DNA of 64,000 bases from Luteococcus japonicus (GTDB lineage Bacteria; Actinomycetota; Actinomycetes; Propionibacteriales; Propionibacteriaceae), in NCBI RefSeq assembly GCF_003752415.1, contig NZ_RKHG01000001.1:1736001-1800000 (forward strand), given 5' to 3'. Under the pieces are notes generated by a model that worked only from the letters and a program-made list of their open reading frames with translations, searched no databases and was not told the DNA's origin. The translations under genes were made by a program, and so were the position numbers. Position 1 is the stretch's first letter, and every line of letters starts with the position of its first letter. Positions 17,845-25,273 of the stretch are shown piece by piece.

Positions 17845-18213
17845 TCAGTCACGCACCCTCGCGCCTTCGGAGGCCGGGCGACCCAACGCCAGTCCGGCCG
17901 GAACCATCACCGCGAGACCCACCACAGCCAGCACCACCAGCGCCAAGGACGGCAGCAGCAGCACCCGCGACGGGGCGGCGGCGTGGCCGGCGAGCACCTC
18001 GTCGGGCACGATCGCCTGCCCCAGGCCGAGCCCTCGGGAGTAGGTGAAGGCAAGCCGCAGCCGGCCGGTGGTGCCGTCGCCCAGCACGAAGTCCCCCTCG
18101 TCCCTGGGGTCGAGCCCCAGCACCCGGGCCTGGCAGTCCTCCAGCGCGATCGCCTGCCCCGTCAACTGGCGGGCCTGACCCCGCTGCACATCCGGGTCGA
18201 TGGCGCGGTCCAC
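17845..18213 (-). CDS. Hypothetical protein with one C-terminal membrane helix (possible remnant)
   Basis: A frame of 122 residues from a GTG at 18213. The last third is a strong membrane helix (SLALVVLAVVGLAVMVPAGL) followed by a short charged tail. The rest is soluble-looking (AIALEDCQARVLGLDPRDEG, LGDGTTGRLRLAF). I recognise no family. It ends 18 bases from the PAP2/kinase gene on the opposite strand and begins against the response-regulator remnant, so it may itself be the surviving end of a larger membrane protein. Codon pattern is compatible with coding. Treat it as hypothetical. Confidence 0.4.
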   Translation of the reverse strand: MDRAIDPDVQRGQARQLTGQAIALEDCQARVLGLDPRDEGDFVLGDGTTGRLRLAFTYSRGLGLGQAIVPDEVLAGHAAAPSRVLLLPSLALVVLAVVGLAVMVPAGLALGRPASEGARVRD

Positions 18214-18230
18214 AGGGCCGTCAGCGTACG

Positions 18231-18636
18231 GTGCCCGCGGTCGGGGCCGTCGACCCCTTCCGGGCGGCGCTTCGCGAGCACCGGTCTGACCTGGTGATCC
18301 TGGATGTGCGGATGCCGCCGACCTTCACCGACGAGGGGATCCGGGCCGCCGTCGAGGCCCGCCGCCTGCACCCCGGGCTGCCGGTGCTGGTGCTCTCTGC
18401 CTGGGTGGAGCAGTCCTTCGCGACGCAGCTGATGGCCGACGGAGCGCATGGCATCGGGCAACCAGGCCATCGCCGCCCGTCTGGTCGTCACCGACGGGGC
18501 GGTGCACGAACACATCCGCAGCATCTTCAACAAGCTGGACCTGCCTCCCGACCACGAGTCCGACCGTCGTGTGGTGTCGGTACTGAGTCATCTCCGGGCG
18601 ACGGGGGTGGGACGCGGAGGCAAAGCTCTCCCCTGA
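18231..18636 (+). pseudogene. Response-regulator (NarL/LuxR) gene collapsed by an internal deletion
   Basis: Two pieces of one response regulator remain. The first gives the receiver domain from its second helix on: AALREHRSDLVILDVRMPPT (phospho-acceptor Asp in ILDVRMPP) to LVLSAWVEQSFATQLMADGA. Then, in another frame, comes the end of the LuxR-type DNA-binding domain: NQAIAARLVVTDGAVHEHIR and SIFNKLDLPPDHESDRRVV. The end of the receiver, the linker and the first half of the helix-turn-helix, normally about 60-70 residues, are missing. The first 20-25 receiver residues are also missing. The deletion cannot be a simple read error. No cognate kinase lies beside it. Confidence 0.8.
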
Positions 18637-18686
18637 CGAGGGCATCTGCGCAAGAATGAGCCCAAGCGCCACACCGAGGAGGCATC

Positions 18687-19352
18687 GTGACACCGACGTC
18701 CCGACCCGAGATCCCCGCCTCCGAACTTGCCCAGCGCATCGGCGACGCCATCCGCCCCGCCGTGCAGAAGGCCTGGACCAGTGACCGGGTGCAGATGCTG
18801 CGCCGGGTCATCCAGGGCGCGCACATGCCGAATGCGTCGGGCCAGAAGCTGCTGACCGCCCATCACGAAGTGGTGGTGGCCAACCGTGCCGAGCGGTCCG
18901 CGACGACGACGCTGGTGGTGGAGGCCACCGCCGAGGACGTGCGCGGCTGGTCCATCTCCGTGGACCTGGCCCAGCAGCAGGTCAGCGCAGAAGCGCTGCT
19001 GGGCTGCCGTTTGGGGCGCGTCATCCCCGTCGACGAGGGCGCCCAGGTCTACGAATTCCTCTTCGAGCCGCCGTTGGCCAAGAGTGACAACCGCCGCACC
19101 CAGCACCGGCTCACCTTCACCGGCGACGCCGAGTGCACCACGACCGGATACTCCCTGAGCCGCCCCGCGCAGTTGCTGACCCTGACCGTGAATTTCGAGG
19201 GTGAGCAGCCGAAGAAGGTCTGGCAGACCACCAAGGGCGCGCAGGAGGACGCCGAGACCAAGGTGGTGCAGGAGTTGTCCGTCGCCCCCATGGTGGAGGT
19301 GGTGCTGTCCAACCCCGGCCCCGGCCTGCACGCCCTCGAGTGGGAGTGGTGA
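18687..19352 (+). CDS. Conserved-looking hypothetical protein
   Basis: A 221-residue soluble protein from a GTG start at 18687 with a strong ribosome site (GAGGAGG, 4 bases before GTG). It has no signal peptide, membrane helix or motif I can assign. The N-terminal part is helical (ASELAQRIGDAIRPAVQKAW). The rest alternates in beta-rich fashion (TTTLVVEATAEDVRGWSISV, LTLTVNFEGEQPKKVW) and ends HALEWEW. Codon use and the ribosome site make it a credible gene. Its 3' end is convergent with the truncated TetR gene. I recognise no family, so no function is proposed. Confidence 0.65.
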   Translation: MTPTSRPEIPASELAQRIGDAIRPAVQKAWTSDRVQMLRRVIQGAHMPNASGQKLLTAHHEVVVANRAERSATTTLVVEATAEDVRGWSISVDLAQQQVSAEALLGCRLGRVIPVDEGAQVYEFLFEPPLAKSDNRRTQHRLTFTGDAECTTTGYSLSRPAQLLTLTVNFEGEQPKKVWQTTKGAQEDAETKVVQELSVAPMVEVVLSNPGPGLHALEWEW

Positions 19353-19409
19353 ACCGGGGCCGCGGGTGATGCCAGCGGACCTCAGGAGGCGATGGCGCTC
19401 CAGTCCTGG

Positions 19410-19710
19410 CGCTTGCCACCAGGTCATCGCGCAGCACGCCCGAGGAGGGCTCCGGTACGGGCGCCGGGAGCATGATGGACTCCAGTGCGTCGGCCACCAG
19501 GTCCTCTCGCGAGGCCCAGCGACGATAGACCGTCGCCTTCCCCACCCCGGCGCGCGCCGCGATGGCCCCCATCGTGAGGTCCGGATAGCCACCCTCCACG
19601 ATCAGGTCCAGCGCCGCCTCGATGATCCGCACGTCGCGCGCCACGTCCCGGGCCGGACCCGACGATCCACCCGGCCGCTGGCGTGGTGTGGCCAGTGATG
19701 ACCTGGACAT
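19410..19710 (-). pseudogene. TetR-family regulator, 3'-truncated remnant
   Basis: The minus strand from the ATG at 19710 encodes MSRSSLATPRQRPGG, then a clear TetR DNA-binding domain: RIIEAALDLIVEGGYPDLTM and IAARAGVGKATVYRRWASRE, ending LVADALESIMLPAPVPE. After about residue 100 the frame becomes Pro/Arg-rich (SPPEVRWHHPRPRF) and runs antisense through the gene at 18687, so the ligand-binding domain is gone. The frame stays open to 19117, but that part is not family-like. A truncated protein could still bind DNA. The four-copy motif at 19763-19834 lies directly upstream, where a TetR regulator would have its operator. Confidence 0.7.
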
Positions 19711-19762
19711 GCGCCCGACCGTACCCCACGAACCACGGCACGGGTTCGACCACCATCCGACG

Positions 19763-19834
19763 CACATTGAGGTACTCACGGACACATTGAGGTAGCTGTG
19801 GACACCTCAATGTGTCCGTGTGTGCCTCAATGTG
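19763..19834. repeat. Large inverted repeat carrying four copies of an 11-bp motif
   Basis: Two 31-bp arms (19763-19793 and 19804-19834) match at 29 of 31 positions around a 10-base loop. Each arm has two copies of CACATTGAGG(T/C), so the motif occurs four times, twice in each orientation. The right arm includes the stop codon and last codons of the response regulator at 19827-20498. The TetR remnant starts 53 bases to the left on the minus strand, so the repeat covers its promoter region. It may be a multi-site TetR operator, or an RNA hairpin ending the two-component transcript. Confidence 0.75.
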
Positions 19835-20498
19835 CTGCCGGCAGGTTGCCCGTCAGCCGGGCGCGCTCGACGAGCAGGGCCAACTGGACCCGGGAGTCGG
19901 CGCCGGTCTTGTCGAAGATCCGGTTGAGGTAGGTCTTCACCGTCGCCAGGGACAGGAAGAGCCCCTCCGCGATCTCCGCATTCGCCAGCCCGTCGGCGAC
20001 GCCGAGCGCCACCTGCAGCTCCCGTTCGCTGAGCTCGGCCAGCACCGAGGCCTCGTGCCGGGGCTGGCTGGTGCGGGCGGCCAGCCCCACCACTCGTCGC
20101 AGCACTCCCGGGGTGAAGTGCAGTTCCCCGCGGGCGGCGGCGTGCACCGCGTCGACGAGTTCGGCCGGCGGCGCACTCTTCAGCAGGAAGCCCTGTGCGC
20201 CGGCGTCCAGGGCGTCGGCGACGAAGTCCTCGGTGTCGAAGGCGGTGAGCATCACGACGGCCGGGGCCTGCGGCAGCGCGCTGATCCGGCCGGCCGCCTC
20301 AATGCCATCCATCCCGGGCATCCGGATGTCCATCAGGACGACGTCGGGCCGCAGCGCCTCGACGGCCTGCACCGCGGCCAGGCCGTCGCCGGCCTCACCG
20401 ACGACGCTGATCCCCTGGTTGCCGTCCAGCACCATCTTCAGGCCGGCGCGCACCAGCATCTCGTCGTCGACGAGCAGCAGCGTCATGGTCACGTCCAT
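19827..20498 (-). CDS. Two-component response regulator, NarL/LuxR type
   Basis: A 223-residue regulator. The receiver domain (about 5-125) has TLLLVDDEMLVRAGL, the phospho-acceptor Asp in VVLMDIRMPGMDG, Thr in VVMLTAFDTE and Lys in GFLLKSAPP. The C-terminal LuxR helix-turn-helix (about 155-215) has LSERELQVALGVADGLANAE and LFLSLATVKTYLNRIFDKTG. The start chosen is the ATG at 20498 (MDVTMTLLLVDDE), which overlaps the end of the kinase gene by 10 bases; the ATG at 20486 is an alternative. It forms an operon with the kinase just upstream. The target genes are unknown. Confidence 0.92.
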   Translation of the reverse strand: MDVTMTLLLVDDEMLVRAGLKMVLDGNQGISVVGEAGDGLAAVQAVEALRPDVVLMDIRMPGMDGIEAAGRISALPQAPAVVMLTAFDTEDFVADALDAGAQGFLLKSAPPAELVDAVHAAARGELHFTPGVLRRVVGLAARTSQPRHEASVLAELSERELQVALGVADGLANAEIAEGLFLSLATVKTYLNRIFDKTGADSRVQLALLVERARLTGNLPAAH

Positions 20499-21676
20499 GG
20501 CACCCATGCTTCCAGTTCGTGCCTCCCGCCGACGACGCCATGCCGCATGCGCCCGCGAGCCAGCCGCAGCCGTTCGTCCAGACCCACCAGTCCGTGCCCG
20601 CCGGCCAGGCCGCTGTCCCGCTGGGAGATGTTGTTGCGGACCAGGACCGTCGCCCCGGTCTGGTCCGCGGTGATCGTGACGGTCACGGGCTGGTCCGGAG
20701 CGTGCTTGATGCAGTTGGCCAACCCTTCGCGGACGGTCTGACCCAGGGCCGCGGAGCAGCGCGTCGGCAGGCTGTCCAGCCGGGCACGCACCTCCTCGTC
20801 GAGGTCCGCATCCACGCGCAGACCCGCAGCCCTGGCTCCGACGAGGATCGCGTCGAGGTCGGCGAGTGTCGTCGGGAGCGCCCGGTCCGAGGTGTCGTCG
20901 CGCAGCAGGGTGAGCAGGTCGCGGAGCTCCTCGCTGGCGGTCTGGGCGGTGTTCTGGATCAGTCGCGCCGTGTCCGTGATCCGCTCGGCGGGCAGGTCCG
21001 GGCGCACCGACAGTCCTCCGGCATGTAGGGAGATCACGGCCAGCCGATGGCTGAGGGTGTCGTGCATCTCCCGGGCAATGGTGGTGCGTTCCTCGGCCCT
21101 CGCCATCGCCACCGTCGCGGCCTGTTCCCGACGCAGGGTCTCCGCCTGCTGCCGGTAGGAGTCCACCAGCACAGACTTCTGACCCCGATACATCCCCCAC
21201 AGGTTCAGCCCGGCGACCACGCCCAGCATGACGGCGACATCCGGCAGCGCCAGCCGCGAGCCCGGCATCACCAGCATGGACACCAGCCCCGCCGCGATGG
21301 CCAGGGCGTCGACGCCCACCAGCCACCGCCGGTCACGCCAGGAGGAGATGGTGACCAGGGCGTGCACCACCGAGGCGAAGGACCATGCCGACAGCGCGCT
21401 GCAGGCCACCACCACCAGACCGGCCCCACCCGCAACCCGTCGGCGACGGCTGCGCACCAGGGGAACCAGCAGGCAGGTCAGCTGACCGAGCAGGGTGTCG
21501 ATGCTGAGCAGGGCGGACTCCCGGGGCGGAATGTTCTCCATGTCCGGGTAGAGGTCGTTCACCGTGAAGAAGAAGAGCCCCGCACCCACGATCCAGAAGA
21601 GCAGCACCATCGCCACGGACTCGACGTGATGCGGCCAGCGTCGGGGCGTCGACGGGGGCAGGGCGACGGTGGACAT
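20489..21676 (-). CDS. Two-component sensor histidine kinase (HisKA_3 type)
   Basis: A 395-residue membrane kinase partnered with the LuxR-type regulator that overlaps its 3' end. It has several membrane helices in the first 190 residues (VAMVLLFWIVGAGLFFFTV, GGAGLVVVACSALSAW, VGVDALAIAAGLVSMLVM) and no large external loop, so the signal is likely sensed within or near the membrane. The phospho-histidine is in TIAREMHDTLSHRLAVISLH. The ATP-binding domain has REGLANCIKHAPDQPVTV and GGHGLVGLDERLRLARG. The start is the ATG at 21676 (MSTVALPPSTPRRW); the longer frame upstream enters the CPBP remnant. Such kinases often sense cell-envelope stress or antimicrobials; here the stimulus is unknown. 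Confidence 0.9.
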   Translation of the reverse strand: MSTVALPPSTPRRWPHHVESVAMVLLFWIVGAGLFFFTVNDLYPDMENIPPRESALLSIDTLLGQLTCLLVPLVRSRRRRVAGGAGLVVVACSALSAWSFASVVHALVTISSWRDRRWLVGVDALAIAAGLVSMLVMPGSRLALPDVAVMLGVVAGLNLWGMYRGQKSVLVDSYRQQAETLRREQAATVAMARAEERTTIAREMHDTLSHRLAVISLHAGGLSVRPDLPAERITDTARLIQNTAQTASEELRDLLTLLRDDTSDRALPTTLADLDAILVGARAAGLRVDADLDEEVRARLDSLPTRCSAALGQTVREGLANCIKHAPDQPVTVTITADQTGATVLVRNNISQRDSGLAGGHGLVGLDERLRLARGRMRHGVVGGRHELEAWVPWT

Positions 21677-21809
21677 GACCACCAACCTAGGGCTCGTCGG
21701 CCCCCGTGGCTGTCGGCCGAAGGTTGACCCACAGACCAACTGCTCGGCTGGACGGTCGTCGTCGCCCGGCTGCCCATGTGCCGCGCGCCCCGAGGCGAGG
21801 CTGGATGCC

Positions 21810-22230
21810 ATGACGAAAAGCCCTGGCACCCTGCGCCCTGAACCCCTGCGCTACCACCGCCTCGCCCGTACCTCCCCCGGGCTGGTGGAGGCCACTGACC
21901 GCGCTGTGGCTGGCCGTGGTCGCCTACATCGGGCTGGTCGTCACCGCGGTGGTGGTCAGCGTGCTGGTGGGGATGGCACGTCCCGAGTGGGAACGTGCGA
22001 TGGACCGGGCCATGAACGATCGCCTGGCATGCCGTCAACAACCTGTTCGCCTTCGGGTACCAGACGCTGGGCCTGGTGGACCCGGCTGCGCCGATCACCG
22101 CCATCGCCGGACTGACGGACCTGGCGATGAGCCTGGCCATCGTCGGGATGCTGGAGTGGCTGTGGCGCAGCCGTTGGTCGGCTCGATTCCACGCGGTGCG
22201 TCCGGCCGTCGAGGCGCCCACTACGGTGAA
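21810..22230 (+). pseudogene. 5' remnant of a CPBP intramembrane protease gene
   Basis: From the ATG at 21810 the sequence encodes an N-terminus resembling actinobacterial CPBP (Abi) proteases: LRYHRLARTSPG, then in another frame WRPLTALWLAVVAYIGLVV with a membrane helix and ARPEWERAMDRAMND. In a third frame it continues AVNNLFAFGYQTLGLVDPAA and LAMSLAIVGMLEWLWRSRWS. The Tyr-His-Arg-Leu-Ala opening followed by a Trp-Arg-Pro helix is typical of that family. The catalytic half with the E-E-x3-R motif is missing: sequence similarity stops before the start of the next gene. Two frame changes and a missing 3' half make it nonfunctional. Confidence 0.6.
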
Positions 22231-22233
22231 GGC

Positions 22234-22911
22234 ATGTACGTCCCCAACCACTTCCGCCTGCCCGACGAGTACACCAGTCACCTCCTGACCACCGCCCGGG
22301 CCGGCAACCTGGTGACCTGCCATGACGACGGCCCCGACGCCACGCTGGTGCCCTTCTTCCACGACGCCGAGCGCGACGTGCTGGTCACCCACCTGGTGCG
22401 GAACAACCCGCAGGCGGTTCGTCCGGTGAATGGCCCGGCGATGGTGGTCCTCGACGAGGCCGACGCCTATGTCTCGCCTCTGTGGTACGCCACCAATGAG
22501 AAGCTGCCGAATGTGCCCACCTGGGACTACATCACGGTGCATGTCTGGGGCACGATGCGCGTCGATCCCAGCCCGGCCGCGGCACTGGAGGCCGCCCGTC
22601 GGCTCACCGGACAGTTCGAGGGCGGCGACGTGCTGGACATGGTGGGGCAGCAGAAGCTGGAGCGAATGGCGCGTTCCATCGTCGCGGTGGAGGTGTCCGT
22701 CGAACGCATCGAGGGCAAGGCGAAGATGAGCCAGAACCGGCACCCCGACGACATCCGCAGCCTGGCCGAGGCCCTGGAGGCCAGCGGTGAAAGCGAGCTG
22801 GTGAACTACCTGCGCACCGTCAGCCTCCCGCACGCCGAAGAACGCTACGCCCTGATCTCGGAGCTGCGGGGCGGCAAGGCCGTCGACGTCCGGCTGAGCC
22901 CCGCCGACTGA
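22234..22911 (+). CDS. FMN-binding protein, PaiB-like
   Basis: A 225-residue protein of the PaiB/FMN-binding split-barrel family. The N-terminus MYVPNHFRLPDE is the family signature, and PAMVVLDEADAYVSPLWYAT and VPTWDYITVHVWG are the conserved core. In Bacillus subtilis PaiB was described as a negative regulator of sporulation and protease genes; most homologues are uncharacterised flavin-binding proteins, so a regulatory role here is not assured. The ATG at 22234 fits the family N-terminus; the open frame upstream belongs to the CPBP remnant. It is convergent with the SRPBCC/pheA operon, with a terminator-like repeat between. Confidence 0.85.
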   Translation: MYVPNHFRLPDEYTSHLLTTARAGNLVTCHDDGPDATLVPFFHDAERDVLVTHLVRNNPQAVRPVNGPAMVVLDEADAYVSPLWYATNEKLPNVPTWDYITVHVWGTMRVDPSPAAALEAARRLTGQFEGGDVLDMVGQQKLERMARSIVAVEVSVERIEGKAKMSQNRHPDDIRSLAEALEASGESELVNYLRTVSLPHAEERYALISELRGGKAVDVRLSPAD

Positions 22912-22946
22912 CGTCTCCCCCCGGCGATTGCGGGGGCGGGCTGGGC

Positions 22947-23014
22947 AAACTGAGAGCCCAGAGGGGACCAGGACGGGATTGGAACGTGCCAACCGCGATT
23001 CTGGCTCTCAGTTT
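22947..23014. terminator. Inverted repeat between convergent genes, probable bidirectional terminator
   Basis: A perfect 12-bp stem, AAACTGAGAGCC at 22947-22958 and its complement at 23003-23014, encloses a 44-base loop. On the plus strand the right arm ends in a TTTT run; on the minus strand the left flank gives only a short run. It sits between the PaiB-like gene and the SRPBCC gene, which converge. Confidence 0.5.
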
Positions 23015-23031
23015 TGGGACCCACCCCCAGA

Positions 23032-23475
23032 TCAGGCGTTGGCCTCGCACCAGGCCTTGAAGGTCTCCATCGAGCGCTGGGTATTGGTCCGGAAGCCGGT
23101 CTGCCCCTGCTCCCCGATGCCTTCCACCATCCCGGGCGGCAGGTGGAAGATGTGCTCCGCGGTCCACTGAGTCCTGCCATCGGGCAGCTCGACGAAGCGG
23201 TTGTGCACCACATTGCGCACCGGCCCCAGCAGGTAGACGACGTCGAGGTGCTCCTCGTCGCGGCGCTCCACCTTCTCGATCATCTCCCCGGACCCGGGAA
23301 CCCCGTCGAAGCGCAGCTCGCTCACCGAACCGGGCCGGCCTCGTTCGCCCTCGACGGCCCGGTAACTCGCCAGGCCGGGCATCCATTCGGCGGCACGGTT
23401 CCCGTCGGCCATCAGCTCGACGACCCGCGCGCGAGCCACGGCAATCTCCACCTCACAGGTGTACTGCATGGTCAT
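23032..23475 (-). CDS. SRPBCC-family protein (polyketide cyclase/START-like fold)
   Basis: A 147-residue protein with the helix-grip pattern of SRPBCC proteins. It starts MTMQYTCEVEIAVARARVVE, followed by WMPGLASYRAVEG, a beta-rich centre (LDVVYLLGPVRNVVHNRF) and the long C-terminal helix RSMETFKAWCEANA. Members bind small hydrophobic molecules or act as cyclases or toxin-like proteins; no catalytic residues can be assigned here. The ATG at 23475 shares a base with the pheA stop (TGATG), so it is translationally coupled to prephenate dehydratase. The reason for that pairing is not known. Confidence 0.8.
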   Translation of the reverse strand: MTMQYTCEVEIAVARARVVELMADGNRAAEWMPGLASYRAVEGERGRPGSVSELRFDGVPGSGEMIEKVERRDEEHLDVVYLLGPVRNVVHNRFVELPDGRTQWTAEHIFHLPPGMVEGIGEQGQTGFRTNTQRSMETFKAWCEANA

Positions 23476-24392
23476 CAGTCGTCCTTCCCGGTGGCGCGCA
23501 GGGTCTCCAACCAGCTGGCCGCCGCCTCGTGGTCGGCGTCGGTGCACCCCGCGGGAACCCGCGGCTTCACCCGGTCCGCGCGGGCATAGGAGCCCAGGAA
23601 GACCACCTTCTTGCACACCCGGTGGAGACCCATCAGCGCCTCGGCCATCCGGGAATCCAGCAGGTGCCCCTCAGCGTCGATGCTGAAGCAGTAGTTGCCG
23701 AGCGTGGTCTTGGTGGGACGCGACTCGATCCGGCTCAGGTTCACCCCGCGCATCGTGAACTGGTCCAGGATCTCCTGCAACGCACCGGGGTGGTCCTCAC
23801 GCATGTAGGCCACCAACGTCGTCTTGTCCGCGCCGGTCCGCTCGGTGGGCGGCCCCTGCCTTGCCACCAGCACGAAGCGGGTCACCGCGGCCTCATTGTC
23901 CGCAATGCCCGAAGCCAGCGACTCCAGCCCGTACAGATCCCCGGCGACGGCCGCGCAGATGGCGGCATCGTGCCGGGAGCCAGGGTTGGCGACGTCTGCC
24001 GCGGCCGCCGCCGTCGAGCCGCCTTCCGTGACGTGGGCGCACGGACAGTTGGCCGCCACCCAGTCCCGGGTCTGGTTGTAGGCGTGCGGGTGGGTGAGGA
24101 TCTGGCGCACGTCGGCCAACGAGGTTCCTGGCCGCGCATAGAGGCCGAACTGCACCGGCAGCAGCACCTCCCGGATGATCATCAGCCGGTCCCCGGCGGC
24201 CAGGTTGTCCAGTGTTGCGGAGACCCCACCCTCTACCGAGTTCTCGATGGGAACCAACGCCGCACTCACCTCACCGGCGCGGACGGCGTCGAGCGCCTGG
24301 GCCACAGTGCCGAAGGGGCGCGCCTCGTCGGTGCTGACGCTCAACAGCGCCTGATGGGTGAAGGTTCCGGCTGGGCCGAAGTATCCGAGCAT
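23475..24392 (-). CDS. pheA: Prephenate dehydratase
   Basis: A 305-residue enzyme that converts prephenate to phenylpyruvate in phenylalanine synthesis. The dehydratase domain (about 1-190) begins MLGYFGPAGTFTHQALL and includes VPIENSVEGGVSATLD and the catalytic Thr-Arg-Phe in AAVTRFVLVAR. The C-terminal ACT domain (about 200-285), with MREDHPGALQEIL and the ESRP motif in RIESRPTKTTLG, is the site of feedback inhibition by phenylalanine. No chorismate mutase domain is fused, the usual actinobacterial arrangement. The ATG at 24392 fits the family; a longer frame upstream is not conserved. It is the first gene of a two-gene operon with the SRPBCC protein. Confidence 0.95.
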   Translation of the reverse strand: MLGYFGPAGTFTHQALLSVSTDEARPFGTVAQALDAVRAGEVSAALVPIENSVEGGVSATLDNLAAGDRLMIIREVLLPVQFGLYARPGTSLADVRQILTHPHAYNQTRDWVAANCPCAHVTEGGSTAAAAADVANPGSRHDAAICAAVAGDLYGLESLASGIADNEAAVTRFVLVARQGPPTERTGADKTTLVAYMREDHPGALQEILDQFTMRGVNLSRIESRPTKTTLGNYCFSIDAEGHLLDSRMAEALMGLHRVCKKVVFLGSYARADRVKPRVPAGCTDADHEAAASWLETLRATGKDD

Positions 24393-24512
24393 GACCGGGA
24401 TTCTAGGCCGCGTTGACCCGCCAGGAGATTTTCGACGGATGGCGGGAACCATTCGGCCCCGGGCCACGACAGGTGGGGAGTAGTCGTCCTCCCACTTTCA
24501 GGAGCCCAACCC

Positions 24513-25175
24513 ATGTTCACCCTGTCCGCAGTCCCCGTGAAGTTCGTCGCTCTGCTGATCCTGTTCGCCTTCACGACGGTCTTCGAGACCTACCGCGTGG
24601 TGCGCGCCACCAACGGCACCCAGCGCACCTCGCACCTGCTGCACCTGGTGATGAGCGTGATCATGCTGCTGATGGTGCCCAAGAGCTGGTGGGTCCCCTT
24701 CCGCAATGTGGTTCCGGTTCCCGTCTCGATCTTCCTGATGGTGCTGGGCGTGCTCTGGTTCGGCTACCTGGCGGTGACCGCAAAGCCCGGGCACCGCGCA
24801 CACCCCACGGGCTGCGCCCTGATGTTCGCCGCGATGGTCTGGCACCTGGCCGCGATGATGGTCAAGATGCACAACATGGCCGGCATACAGCACGGGTCCA
24901 ACCAGATGGGTGGCATGAACCACGGCTCGATGGGCGGAATGCAGCCGCAGATGGCCTCCGGTGGCCACGGCACCCTGTGGTGGATGGCAGTGCTCGGCCT
25001 GCCGCTGATGGCCTACCTTCTCTACGCCTCGGTCCGGGCCCTGGCGGTGGCCTTCCGTCAGCCGGCGGCACGCCTGTCCTCGCTCAGCGACTTCGCGATG
25101 AACTTCGGCATGTTTTGGATGAGCACCGGGTTGCTCGTGCCGGTGCTTCCCTTCTTCTCCCACCTGGCCTTCTGA
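24513..25175 (+). CDS. DUF5134 membrane protein with Met/His-rich loop
   Basis: A 220-residue membrane protein with about five or six helices (KFVALLILFAFTTVFETY, VPVSIFLMVLGVLWFGYLAV, LPLMAYLLYASVRAL). Its arrangement matches actinobacterial DUF5134 proteins. A methionine/histidine-rich loop at about 120-150 (MVKMHNMAGIQHG, MGGMNHGSMGGMQ) resembles copper-binding segments, so a role in copper handling is possible but unproven. Start ATG at 24513 follows CAGGAGCCC. It is divergent from pheA. No other copper genes lie beside it. Confidence 0.75.
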   Translation: MFTLSAVPVKFVALLILFAFTTVFETYRVVRATNGTQRTSHLLHLVMSVIMLLMVPKSWWVPFRNVVPVPVSIFLMVLGVLWFGYLAVTAKPGHRAHPTGCALMFAAMVWHLAAMMVKMHNMAGIQHGSNQMGGMNHGSMGGMQPQMASGGHGTLWWMAVLGLPLMAYLLYASVRALAVAFRQPAARLSSLSDFAMNFGMFWMSTGLLVPVLPFFSHLAF

Positions 25176-25273
25176 GGCGTCTCGCACACAGGAGGCGATC
25201 GAGCGGTGGGGGTCGTGGTGGTGCCCTGGGGCGAGCCCGGGGCGCCACCACGAGCCCCACCGCGTCCGTCGAG

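Noticed and set aside
19117-19785. Full-length 222-residue TetR regulator
   Set aside because: After the DNA-binding domain the frame runs antisense through the gene at 18687 and turns Pro/Arg-rich; no ligand-binding domain is present.
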